NCBI GenBank assembly: GCA_051294375.1
Contig: CM119271.1
Location: 4,907,579 to 4,971,578 of the forward strand
Direction: 5' to 3'
Source: Paraspadella gotoi
Lineage: Eukaryota > Chaetognatha
DNA length: 64,000 nt
In this document: positions 12,834 through 24,800 of the stretch, piece after piece
Position numbering within the stretch: position 1 is the first letter of the stretch
Layout of the letters: each line of letters begins with the position of its first letter
Translations under genes and position numbers: made by a program
The notes under the pieces: model-generated
What the model saw: the letters and a program-made list of their open reading frames with translations, nothing else
Databases searched by the model: none
Told to the model about the DNA's origin: nothing

Positions 12834-15400
12834 TCATGCGGTTTGACTTCCAGCCACCAACAATCTCATGATGGCCTCAATGTCCACGTAATTTCCATTG
12901 GACGAGAGCCTCAGCAACTCGGTCATTCTGGCGTCGTCGAGACCAAGACGGTATACGCCATTGTAGGATTCGAGGACCGAGCGGGCGTCCTCGCAGGCCA
13001 AGAATCCGTCCTGGTCCATGTCCTTGAGGTAGAGGGCGTTGCCGAGTTTGGCCAACCCCGTCATCCTTTCCATTGTGGCCACGTCGACTCCGCCCTCCGG
13101 CGTCCTCGCTCCAGCGCTCCGCGAACGACCTCCCTCTCTCGGCGGTGGCGGAGGTGGGACACAGCCACCGGCGGGCACCACGAGATGTTGAGGGGTAGCG
13201 TTCGTCGACTGAGAGCCCGACCGCTCCCTTGGGTGGTGAGCAATGAGCCCTATAGGCGGCGCCTGTGAGCGGCCCCCGCGGGAATGACCGCCGTCGCCAT
13301 GTCCGCGTTGATGACCGCGGTGACTGTGGAACAGCTCGGGAAAGGCCTTTGAGAGCCTGTCCTTGTCCTTCTTACCGCCTCCTTGCCTCGGCTTCGCCTT
13401 TTTCGATTTCTTGGCCGGACAGATGCAGCCTTGCCTGTAAAGGACCAGCAGCAGGATGCCAAACAAAAGGCCCGCAGCGAGCAAGACGCCCGAGGCGACC
13501 AAGACGACGGCGTGATCGAGGATCCAGCCTGGAAGAAGATCGCGATCCCGAGCGGCGCCGGCTCGGGAATGCTCCACGTCCTCGTCCTCGGCTACGCCGT
13601 TTCGCGCCTCCCACCGAATCCGGATGGTGGAGGTGGCGTGGTTGTGGGCGCCGCGCACGTGGAGCTTTAGCATGTATTCGGCCTCTCGGTCTTGAACCTG
13701 GTATTCCTTTACTTTGAGCATGACGAGCGTCAAACCTTGCTCGTCTTCATCCGTCGAGATAGGCATCCCGCCTCCTCTTTTTGATCCACTTCGGCCCAAA
13801 GGAGGCAACGGCGTTTGAACGTACGAATTAACGGGGGACACGCGGTCCCCATCAAGCGTCCAACTAACGTTGCCCTCGTCCAACGGCGGGTGAATACGAA
13901 CACGACACTTAACCAGAAAAGTCTTCCCTCCAGAAACCCCAGACCCTGATCCTAGGTCTGCGCCGCGAGTAGGTCCTTTGTTAGAGAGATAGACGTGCGG
14001 CGGGCACGACAAGTAAGGACCAAAAACATAATGCACATCCGTAACGGTGTCCATCATCGATCGGCCGTGTAGGGGAACGCTAAGAGTGACTCGCATTTGC
14101 GGGAGGCTTTCGCTCAACTCGCTCACTGGGATACGGAAGGCGGCCCGTAGGTGGTCGCCGCTTTGAGAGATAACGGACTGACGTGGGTCGGGGGATCCCA
14201 CAAAAATCTTTTCCCCGTCCTCGAGCTTCCAATACATAGAATGGTCGCCAGGAAGCGGGTTGGCGTGAACGTCGCAGGAAAAAGTGGGTCCGTCGAAATG
14301 CTCCGATTCACGATAGTTGACGGGCGAAGTGGGCGTGGCGGGAGAATCCGTTCTTCGGAATCTTTTCAAAAAATGCGTGCGTTTCTTCGATGAGAGTCGA
14401 GGATGTCGTCGAAGCATTTTCGCGCGTCGCCTGAGATCTACGGCGCGTTTTGAGTGGTGCCTCGCCGTCTTGACCTTTTCTTCCGATTCTTTCTCTGGAG
14501 CCAAGGTGACGTCTCCGAGATTTTTCCCGTCGTCCCGCTCGGCCATCCAATCTTGAGGCACGAAGAACGAATGCGGGCAAATAACTCTAGGGCGGAACCG
14601 AACGTCGAGCGGGATATAGCCGCAGGAAGGCGCCGCTGGATTTCCTTTCCCATCCGTCAAGTGAGGGTGCTTTACGACGCAGGTCACGTTAGCGCCATTG
14701 TGTTCGCTCCTCGGCTTCCATTCTAGCGTTTTGACGACGGTGGCGTCGTCGAGAACGACGCTCTTGACACCGGCCACGCCCGCCGATGGGTTTGTGTAGA
14801 GGACGACGTCGTCGCGCGTCCAATCGAGAGTGGGCGCGCCGAAGAGACCGCTGTACTTTGCCTTGCATTTAAAGACGACCTCGACATTCTCCTTGAAGAC
14901 GTTTTTGGTCGGCGTGCAAGATGGAGGCTCGACGACGGTGAGAAAGACGGCTCGATCTTCGCTGCAAAGGTACTTGCCGGAATCGGCGAGAGAGACAGAC
15001 TCGATCACGAGATCATAGGCCTGGCTGGGTTTCTCTTTGGTGGAAGGGGTGTAGCGGAGTCTAAACAAACAAAGATCGTTATAATTCAAAGGCAAGTTCC
15101 GGATAAAATTTCAAACAAAACTCCATATACTCACTTGAACTTATCCTTCAAACCCTCATCATATAGCTTTCGTCCGATGTAGATGTACTGGACCGACGCA
15201 GAGGCACTTCCGTCATCGACGATTTTGGTCCAAATGGCGGGCTTGTCCACCACAGAACAGTTGAAGATGGCGCGACTTCCGGCGACGAGCGCCACGTGTT
15301 GATCCCTTGATGGAGAAGCGGCGTCGGCGATGATGAAGAAAAGGAATAAGTTTAAAAGGTGAAGAGAGTTAATAAATCGAGGCGAAGGCGCCGCTGGCAT
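12834..15400 (-). CDS. Type I transmembrane Ig-domain protein with a cytoplasmic EF-hand tail
   Basis: Two exons (15135-15400 and 12834-15060) encode about 830 residues. I do not recognise an orthologue. Order of parts: signal peptide (about 1-28); V-type Ig domain with FNCSV, a core Trp and the DSGKYLC signature; a C2-like domain (FKCKAK ... NVTCVV); a very basic linker (about residues 288-338) with several dibasic sites; two more Ig-like domains (FSCDVHANPLPGD; VKCRVRIHPPLDEGNVSWTL); one membrane segment rich in Leu/Val ending LYRQGCIC; then a cytoplasmic tail with Lys-rich, His/Gly/Arg-rich and poly-Pro (PPPPPP) stretches. Near the end, DMDQDGFLACED fits the EF-hand loop (D-x-D-x-D-G-x-L), with Asp instead of Glu at position 12, and a degenerate second loop follows. 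The start at 15400 is chosen because it gives a clean signal peptide. It is a paralogue of the gene at 16186-18280. The role may be cell adhesion or recognition, by inference. Confidence 0.85.
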
Positions 15401-16109
15401 AATTCCTAGAATTATTTTTTTTTGCGTGTTATTTTTTTTTCCGAAGGTGAGAAGGCGATGTAAGTGAATTAAAGGCGATTGGCTGACGAAAATGGTTCTC
15501 TTTTCGGGTAAAGAGTTTATCACTGAAGGCCCGTTTAAAAGCGATAACCAGTTTAACCACCGATGTTTATTTAAAAGTTATTTAATTGGTTCATCGGTAG
15601 ATTGACTCGAATTATACATGAGTCGGAAGGCGAAAAAAAGATCGCGTGGATTGTTTAAATCATAATTTTATAGACATAGGTGGAGAGACGAGGATTAAAT
15701 ACTTATATACTTATATAAATATATAGTTGTCATCGAAGCGGATTTTCTGTATTCTGGAATGGTAACAAATAATAGGAAGCTCAGTAATTATTATTGCGAT
15801 ATTCGTAGTACAACACGGTCGAAACCTGTTGTTACAGTTGCCGGGATAAGGTTTTTCTACTCGCTTCGTCTGTTCTTATCCAAAATAAATGGTTTTTTTT
15901 AATTTACACGGCGTAATCTCATTGAGAAAAACGAAAAATCAAGGTTCCCACCTTGATAACTTAGGAAAAATGCGTCTAAACGCTGCAGACAATATTAAAT
16001 CATAACAAATGTCAGAAAAGATACGATCAAGAAAGTTTAGATAAATATGAAAGTCCACCGAAAGAATTTGGAGGAGAAAAAGCTTGGAAACGAGAAAGGA
16101 ACCATCGAA

Positions 16110-16169
<60 letters not shown>

Positions 16170-16185
16170 AAGAAAGAAAAAAAAT
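15401..16185. other. Spacer between the two Ig-domain genes, with a (GA)n tract
   Basis: AT-rich sequence without a supported gene. A (GA)n microsatellite at about 16115-16165 lies directly after the stop codon of the next gene, so it would be a (CU)n tract in its 3' UTR. The rest should hold the promoter of the 12834-15400 gene. Confidence 0.6.
16115..16165. repeat. (GA)n microsatellite
   Basis: About 25 uninterrupted GA units, followed by a short AAAG-type extension up to 16180. It sits just beyond the TGA of the minus-strand gene ending at 16186. Confidence 0.95.
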
Positions 16186-18280
16186 TCAAAAAAGGCCCAG
16201 CTCGTTGACCACGAGGGAGCTCAGAGCGAGACAAATGAGGACGACGACCCTCTCCGCCTCCAGACTCCAAGCCCCGTCCCACTGAATTTGAACAGAAGCC
16301 GAAGCGAATTTTGAGTTTTTCTCCACGTGGAGGCCGAGAAGGTATTTGGCCTTGGTGTCCTTCACGCGAGACCGAAGGATGGCCAAGTTGACGAGGGAGA
16401 CGTTGCCACGCGACGAGGAGGGAGAAGCGGGGGTCACGTGGAAAATTTCCAGCGACCGATCGACCACGTCACGATCAGTTTTGACCTTGACCAACCTGCG
16501 CTTGCCGAGCGGCTTGAGAGTCCAACTTATATCGGCCTTTTCCAGCGGCGGATGAACCCTAACAACGCACTTGACGACGAAGGATACGTCGTCGTCGTCG
16601 TCCTCGGTTTCGGCATCCAGGGTCGTGGATCGACCCATCCTCAGACGCTTTCGACCGGAGAGATAAACGTGTTGAGGACAAAGGAGATAGGGACCGACTT
16701 GATAGCGCACGCGAACGAGGCGCTCCAACCTCCCGTCGAGGACGGAGAAGCCGACGTCGAACTCGGGCCGCGCGCGAAGTTTTTCGCTCTTGACAAAATA
16801 TGCGAAGACGGCCGGGCCGCCGCGGAGCCCGGAGTAAAGGACTTTTTCGACGTCGTCGTTGGAACCCGCCGGGAGAGCAGACTCGACAAAGTCATTCCAG
16901 AGGAAATGATCGACGGGCGGAAGTGGATTGCCGCTCGCCGTGCAGATGATCGCTAACTTGTGCTTCGTCATCGTTTCAACAAAGGAATTATCGAGTATGG
17001 GGGGTCCGCGATGATTTCTTGTACTACGAGAAGAATTAGCTGCAGAAAGAAACAATATTTGACTGGAGGACTCAATACAAGATATTAATAAAGTTTTTCA
17101 CGCACCAACTTCGAAGACCGGGCACGCTGTTGATCCACACTCGCTCTCCATTGCCTCCATGATCCTGTCCCTCGCCATCTCTTCCTCTTGCAACACCGTC
17201 TCCGTCAACTGATCATCGGCCACTTCCAACATTGTGGGGCATTCCAGAACCAGCGGCATAGCTTCGCAAGACGGAGCAGCGAGCGTTCTCAGAGCGCGTT
17301 CCGGCACGTTGATGCCGCTAAAGCCGTCGCGTTCGACGATTATGGGCGGCTGGGTGCGAAGGAACGGGTAAACGACGACGCACGTCAATTGGTCGACCTC
17401 TCGCGCCGACCAGCGGAGAGAGAGCACGACCAATTTATGATGGGCACCAAGCTGCTGCACCCATGCTTTACCCCCTTCGACGATCTCAGAACCGTTGCGG
17501 CGCCATTCTACCGACGGACTGGGCCTTTCGTAACCGAGCCAGGGCTCTACGTATTCCACGACGCATCTCCTCTCAACTAGAGCGCCCGAGGGAGCATCCC
17601 AACGACTTTGCCTCCACGAATTGGCGTCAACGATAACATCCGTCGCGGGAAATGGCGCGCATTTAGGCGTTGCAATGACGGAGAGATACTGGCTCCGGTC
17701 GCGGTTGCAGCGATACCGTCCCGAGTCGTCGAGGGAAACGTCGCGTACGATGAGATCGAAGGACGAATCGAGAGAGTATTTGTAACGGAGGAGACGATCT
17801 ACTATTTTTCCGTCCACGAAGAGCTTCTCCAACGGGCGTCCGCTTAGTTCGGCGATCCAAACGGATGAAAAGATCTTTGGTATAGAAACGGGGGGGGGGA
17901 GAGACAGGACGTGAATTGAATAAAACTGATTCAGAATCGGATATCGATTATCCAAGGTCCACAGCTTCGCAAAAAAGGTTTTAATATACCATTTGACATC
18001 TTCAATGTATATATACAAATCCAAACGACGGGTAAAATGAGTGGGCAGAGCAAGTGCTACATAAAAACCTTTTTTTTTTAAATATATCTACCTCCTCAAC
18101 ATTTTCTTTGAATTCCGCGACACCCACCTGATTGTCGTCGATCGTCCTGCAAGGGAGTCGAATGGTGACGCCCACCTCCACTGCGATTAGGTTTTGACAG
18201 CGGGTGGATGGGAGGAGGAGGAGGAGGAGGAGGACACATATCGTCGACGATAAGGCAAACGGAAAAAAGAGCGAGTTCAT
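16186..18280 (-). CDS. Ig-domain membrane protein lacking a cytoplasmic tail
   Basis: Three exons (18128-18280, 17106-17874, 16186-17039) give 591 residues. Family unknown beyond Ig superfamily; it is clearly related to the 12834-15400 protein, with matching segments GPYLLCPQHVYLSGRK against GPYLSCPPHVYLSNKG and VHPPLEKADISWTL against VHPPLDEGNVSWTL. Parts: Leu-rich signal peptide from the ATG at 18280; V-type Ig domain (core Trp, DDSGRYRC); a second Ig domain (RRCVVEY ... DQLTCVVV); an acidic linker (EEEMARDRIMEAMESECG); and two further Ig-like domains. It ends in a hydrophobic stretch (VVVLICLALSSLVV) and six residues, which suits either a GPI-anchor signal or a membrane segment with no tail. 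Introns fall at different places from the paralogue. An in-frame upstream Met at 18349 is less likely as start. Confidence 0.83.
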
Positions 18281-18861
18281 GTTCGATGGTGAAAAGTGAA
18301 AAGGTGAGAAAACAGTCGATAGGGAAAGAGACAGAGACAGGATAGACAAACGCTGAAATGAAAGGAAAGTATGAAAAGGTCGAAAGTGACAGAGGTTGAC
18401 AACAGAAAATAAAAATACATGGTGAAAACTTTTCGGTGATTAGAGACATTTTTTTTTCACGAGCGATTCGCGAAGGGAAGGGAAAAAAATACTACATACT
18501 TATACGTATTTAACCCCTTTTTTCATGGTCGCACATTAGACAATTTTCCAGTTTTTTTAAACTTTTTTAACTTTAGACAATTCATCTGGAACGAATCAAG
18601 CACCAGTGATTTATTAAAAAAAATTGGGTTGGATCACAATGACATCTAAAACTGTAGGTACCCATTCTTCCAAGCCGTGAAGAGTAAAACAATTTTGCTT
18701 CGTTAAAAACGTAAAACCAATATAAAATAAAAATTATCCCAGTTTCAATGGTAGCACATATAAATTATCAAAAATACTACAACTAACAGTATGCGTTTAA
18801 GAAAATACGTCAAGGATGAGACGTCTTAATACGGAGAGTTCTAAAAGGTTCTATAGGAACT
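18281..18861. other. Spacer between the Ig gene and CLEC16A
   Basis: 581 bp of AT-rich sequence with poly-T and poly-A runs and no supported gene. It should contain the promoter of the Ig gene ending at 18280 and the 3' UTR of CLEC16A. Confidence 0.6.
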
Positions 18862-21800
18862 TTATCCGGTGAGCGACTTTACATTATCGTCGCTGAGCGA
18901 GACCGTCGTCCGCGCGACTTCTTCTGGCGACGAAACCTCGAAGTCGTTGTCGGACGACGCCGCTTGTCCCACGACGCCCACTTCTGATTCAATATCCGGT
19001 TCACCGTCCAAGTCTTTTCGATCCGACACGACGGACGTGACGACGGCGACCGTCTCTACTTCGACTTGGCCGATGACGACGACGGGTGGGTCGTCGGCCT
19101 CCTGACATCCCGCGGGTTCATCCGGAGTCGCGACGTCGGCCGGTGGCACGAGCGTCATCGTCACCTCCTCCAAACCGACGGCGACGGAATCGTCGACGAG
19201 CGACGCCGGACCCAAGGGTGCTGGGGTGAGTGATTTGGGCGCCGAGGAACCGATGGAGGTGTGCGAGGCGCCGGAGGAAGACGCAGAGGCGCGGCCTTCC
19301 GAGACGCGAGTGTATTCGGGATCGCGTGAATGCTGGAGGCTAGCTGTACCGCTCTCGGCGGTTTGAACTATCGCGGGATGTTCCTCGTCTCCATTGGTAG
19401 AAACTCGATCGTCAGCGATAGAATCTGCAGAGCGACGAATCTCTTCCAATCGCCCGTCGACTACGTCCAACACCCCCAGGTCGCCGGGTCGTTCGCGCGA
19501 CCGACTTTGCGTTTTGGGTGGAGCGTTGGAAAGACGGTGGAGCCGGCGGTGACGCCCCGTCGATGATGAAGGGGGCGTGGCCGACCGGGATCGATGTTTG
19601 GAGTGGGAAGAGTTCAAAGGAGCTTCGGCCAAGGAAGATGGAGAGACGAAGGATTTTAGATGACGTGCACCGCCTTTTAATCTGAAAGCAAAGAGGTAAA
19701 AAATAGTTTAGTTATAGGGAAAAATTAAAAAGCTTTTCGTAAAAGCGTTAAGTGACAAGTCTTTTCATGAACAAGACTATCTGTAGTAGAAACTTTAGTG
19801 ATAATGTAAACGTCATTAATTGAATAATAATGATTCTATTAAATATGCATTGAACAACAGGGTTGAGTGATGAAAAGATTGAGCGATTGAACATTATTTT
19901 TTTTGCTGCCGATGGACATGTAATTAACGAATTTTAAAACCTTTAAAAATTTTTTTTAGCATAACAATTATTTATGTAGTAATATCCTTATATATTTTAC
20001 TATTTTGTTCCCGAAACAATATGAACAAATTTTTTTGTACTAATTAATCATGCTATCTCACGTCTAAATATTCTTGTTTGATCATTCTAATAATTTTTTT
20101 GTTCTTGAGTGCTTCACTCTAATGAACAAGGTCCTGTCTTCGACTAAACCAGCGTCACTGCGATTTCCTTGCCTTGCCTGGCCTAACTTCTTTGTCAGTG
20201 CACACTTTTTATTTCATTTATAATCTTAAATTTTGCTTTTACAAATACATGTATGTGTTTATATAATATATGTATAATTGTATATTTGTTTTGTATATCA
20301 ATTCTGGAGTTGCTTGACTTAGTCTCCCGATCTCTTTTTCATTTTCCTTTTTTGTTGACGTTTATTGTTGACATAAGATATTTCTGCAACCATTCCCGCA
20401 ATTATTTGTTTTCTTTGTTTTCTTTTCAGAAAAAAAAAAAATCTTTAATGTTTTAAAAAATTCACGCGATTTTCATCCTCCGCATTTTTTTGCCTTCTCC
20501 CTTGGAGATATGTACTGAACGTACGCAGAACAAAATCCTTTTAATTCATTGGTTCTCAAAAAATTTAGAGATAGTGAAGAGGCGGTTTTACAGGGCCACA
20601 CCCGCAGCCCGGTGTCACTCGTGGCGACAGCAGACAGCAGTTAATGTAGTCCGAGCTTGGATCTGGCAGTAGGCCCATGCCTACAGGCGGTTACCCGGTC
20701 CATCCCACTTTCTACATGACAACCTCAGGGCTCAACCAGGACCACATTGGGATGGTGCATTAGTCCACTGAGCACCGAGGCGCTGCGAAAGAACAGCTTT
20801 AATTTATCTGTGGTGATGGACCACCAGATAGCACATTTTTTTCTGTAACCAATTTTACATTTACTTCATTTTCTTACTTTATTTAATGGAAATCCCAAGC
20901 ATCTAGCAACAGACAGGCAGAAAAGCTGTAGCCGTGACTAAAAAACCCATGAGTAAAACCACAGTAAAAATTCTTTGTCAGCCAAACATTGACAAAAATT
21001 TCAAAAAACACTTTTTTTTGCAACAATACAAATTATATCTCGCCGGCTATTTTACGGTTTTCTCTGGCTAACCTCCGCTCATCTCTTTCCTTTACATAAT
21101 TTTGATCCAAATGCCGATCTCGCCACGCGAACCCAGACAATTTCCAGAGGTAAACCGGGAGCATTATTTAGGTATGACGAAGAATCTGATTTTTTTTACG
21201 ATCAGAACACTCTTTCGGTATCTCTGTTCTCTCTGTCTTTATCTCTCTCTCTGTCTGCCCAAAACGAAAACATGAATCAGAATTCGGAAACCAGGAACTA
21301 AATCCATCTGGCGAGCAAATGAATGGCAGCGGCGGTCGATAAACAAAAGAAAAAAGACGGATCGGGTGAAAGGTAAAAGAAAAATACTTCAAATTAGACA
21401 AAAAGACGAAAAGCCGCTAAAAATGAAGAAGGACTACGTTCTCGTTCATCATAAAAAAATTCAAAGAGAAAAATAAACATTGATTATTTAAAACGAACCT
21501 GGAAAGATCTTCGAGTGGAATCTCTTCGGAACTCTCGAGAAATCCACTGACGTTAGATCCGCTCGACTCGTTGCGTTTCTTTCCGTCGCTCGACTGCGAA
21601 AAACAAGAACATATTTCCAACTTCAAAGGCTCAATTGAACAGAGCGTCCGTAGTTTTTCGAAAGTGAGGGACAAAAGCAAAATGCCTGTCTCCACTCTCC
21701 AGTTTACACATGCAACGACGGACTTGGGGTCTTCATCTTTTTTGTAAATCTACAATATTTCTTATGGCTATATTCAAAATATATTATTTAATTGATATTC

Positions 21801-24800
21801 GGTTTAGCGGCAAGTTTAGCAACTATACCTCCTTGTCAAGATTCTGCAGAGATAGGGCGGCGTCCTCCGCCTCCTCGATGTCAACTCCGCGGTGGTCGAA
21901 GTAGCGCAATGTCGAGTCCCAACTATCGGAAGCCAAATTAAGGTATAATTGTACATTTTCGTTGTCACGTTAAGCAATGATAAATTTTAGTCAAAGAATA
22001 TTTTCGACATTTTCAGCCTTTTACCCGGATTCAGCCTCGACCCTGCCTGGCATGGCGACACCCGAAGCCACAGCGATGCCCTTCTCTTTGACTATGCGAT
22101 GCGAGTGGGCGTGGAGGCCGCGAATTCGCTCCATTTGAGGCTGTTGTCGTTGGGAGGAAAAAGAAGAGGAGGGGACGACGGTCGATGTCGAAGAACGATG
22201 GTGGGAAGAGGAGGAGGAAGAGGAGACCCGACGTCCTCGATGATGGGAACTATCTTGTCCTTAAAAATTAAATTAATTAATTAAATAAATTAATTAATTA
22301 AATTAAATTAAATTATCTTGTCCTTAAAAATAAAAATGAAGACGACGTGTACACTGTACAGAGTATGTAGCAGAATAATTTAGTTATAGACTTGAGGGGG
22401 GGGGAACTACTCAGTACTCACCACCTCCGATTCCCAGCTTGCCACTGCTGAGTTCCAGCATACGCGCCACCTGGTGCATCTTCCGCTGTCGAGCCTTGTG
22501 GCGCCCCTTCGAGAGTCGCTGACGCGCCGCCATGCACCTGATATGATCGTCGAATACGAGGCGAGCGCTCAAGAGGGGGCGCGGGCTGATCGGGGAAAAA
22601 ACAAGAATAGAAATTCAATTAGACTTTGCAAATCAAAACGAGAGGGAGAGACTGGGAGAGTGATAGTTACCTGTTGCCACCGGAAGCCAATCCCCCGCGC
22701 AGAGGTGAACCTTTACCACTGGGCAAGGATCGCCTAACATGATTCACTTCGTTTTTAATTTTCCATTGAAAATAAGGGCTAATTAAGTAAATATCATTCA
22801 TCGCTCACCTGTGAACCGTGACGTACAAACTCCTAGTGTCTTCCTTGTCGGGTTCTACTTCAGAATCTTGGAGGAGTCCCACGAAAGTAGCCATCCCCCA
22901 CCCCAATCGCTTCGTGTCCGGCTCTACCAAAATCAGCTCGTCCGCGCCTTGTAAGAAACATAGGCCACAATTTTGAAGACAAACAAAAATAAAAGACGCA
23001 ACCAAGGCCGAATTTTTTTTTTTTGTACCGATGACGAGAAATCGTTTGAGCTTTCCCTCTTTCATGATTACAGTGCACGCGATGAGGTCGCTGTTATTTA
23101 GATCCAAAACGTCGTTCACACGGACGAGATCGCTCTCCTGAAAAAACGGTTGGCACAGAAAAGTTGATTTCGAGTAATTTTTACGTAGTACATACATTAA
23201 ATAAAAAATGCAACCAAAAAGGCTCTCACTTTGGTCAGGGGCAGCGCGGTTTCGATCTCTCTGTTGAGGTGAAGGGTGACATCGCGGAGAAGCAAGAACA
23301 CCCTGATCGCCCGGCGAGCCCTGAGCAAAAAGCAAGGGGCAAAAATGGATTATTTTTACAAAGAAGGTTTGAATGAATAGAAGACCCGAACCTTTCAGAC
23401 TCTCCGCAGGGCAGGCGTTTAGCAAACTCGATTCCGCTCAGCGGAGTTCCGATCGGTGGGAGAAGGATGGACGCGTCGGTGCAGAGGAACGACACGTTTA
23501 CTGGCCGAGCCTAGAGGTAAGTAAGAGGTAAAACATAGTTGGACGAATGAAAAAGTTATGAAAAAGTTATGAAAAAAAGAGGAAGAAAACTCGAATTGAA
23601 AGATAAGAATTGATGACTAGAAACGAGAGCAAGGCTTATGAGAAAAAGAAAATAAAAACCCTTACCTTCATGTCTCGAAACTCGTCCTCGAACATGTCGA
23701 GAAATAAATCTTCGCTCTTGTAGAAGTTTCTGACATAGAGAACAGCTTCGCCTCTTGCGTTTTCGATCAGCGCCGAATGGCGGTCGTCAAGCACGCCAGC
23801 GTCTGAGGCGGCGTCAGGTGGCGGCGTCGACATTAGCTTGAGTAACTGAATAGCCAAGTCGAGGGTGACCAGGCGAACTTTGGAACCGCTGTTAAGACAA
23901 ATCAAATTATTCAAGTTGGGGACGTGGCTATAATAAGAAAATCAGAGAATCAGATCGAGGCGTTATTAAAAGTTAAAATGGTTCGTTCAATGTTTTGATT
24001 TGTACGCTGAATGGAAATGAAAGCGGCGTTATGGTACCTTTTACAGCTCTGACTGATGATAAAGATGAGTCGCTCTGCCAGTGCTGAGTTATAGCCGTCG
24101 GTGGCGCCGGGATCCGGCGTGGGGAGTTGCGTCGATTCGACGAACTGTCGATTGATACCGACGTTGTGTCCGATGGAGTAAATGAGGGTGAGGGCAAAGA
24201 GTGTGTCGTAATCGTGGTCGAGACACTCCAGCGCCTTGAAGATCGACTCGAGATGAGGACGGCTCGACAGCGCTAGGTCCGTTCCGTTGGCGTCGCGAAT
24301 CTTTCGCAGATAAGGGGACCGAAACTGGTGACCGGCGAAAGCGATGGTGAAACCGACTGGTGTGAAAGCGGAGTGGGGCGTTGCGGTGTCGGACGACGTG
24401 GCGGCAGCGGCGACCTTCTCCTCGTCGGTGATGTTACGTAGCTCTTGATGGAGACTGCGTAACCTCTCTTTGATGGGATCGGAGGAAGAAGAGACGGCGG
24501 TCGGCGTTCCTGGAGCTGCGACGGCCCCGCCTGCTGAATCCGTCTGCCCTCCTGTTGCCAATTCGGCTATTACGTCATGACTCTTCCCATCATCATTGCG
24601 CATTTCTTCAGCTGATTCGGACGCAGCGCTCTCAGCTCCTCGCGGGTCGGCGTCGCCCGCGGCATTCCCCTCTGGGGTCAAATCCGAATTTCGGTAATTT
24701 GGCCTCTTGAGGGGTTTGGCCGATTCTGCAGACGCTTGCAGAAGTTTGGGAGAGCCTCGTCGAGCGGCTCGGGCCGTTGAAGGAATCGATTGCTGCCGCG

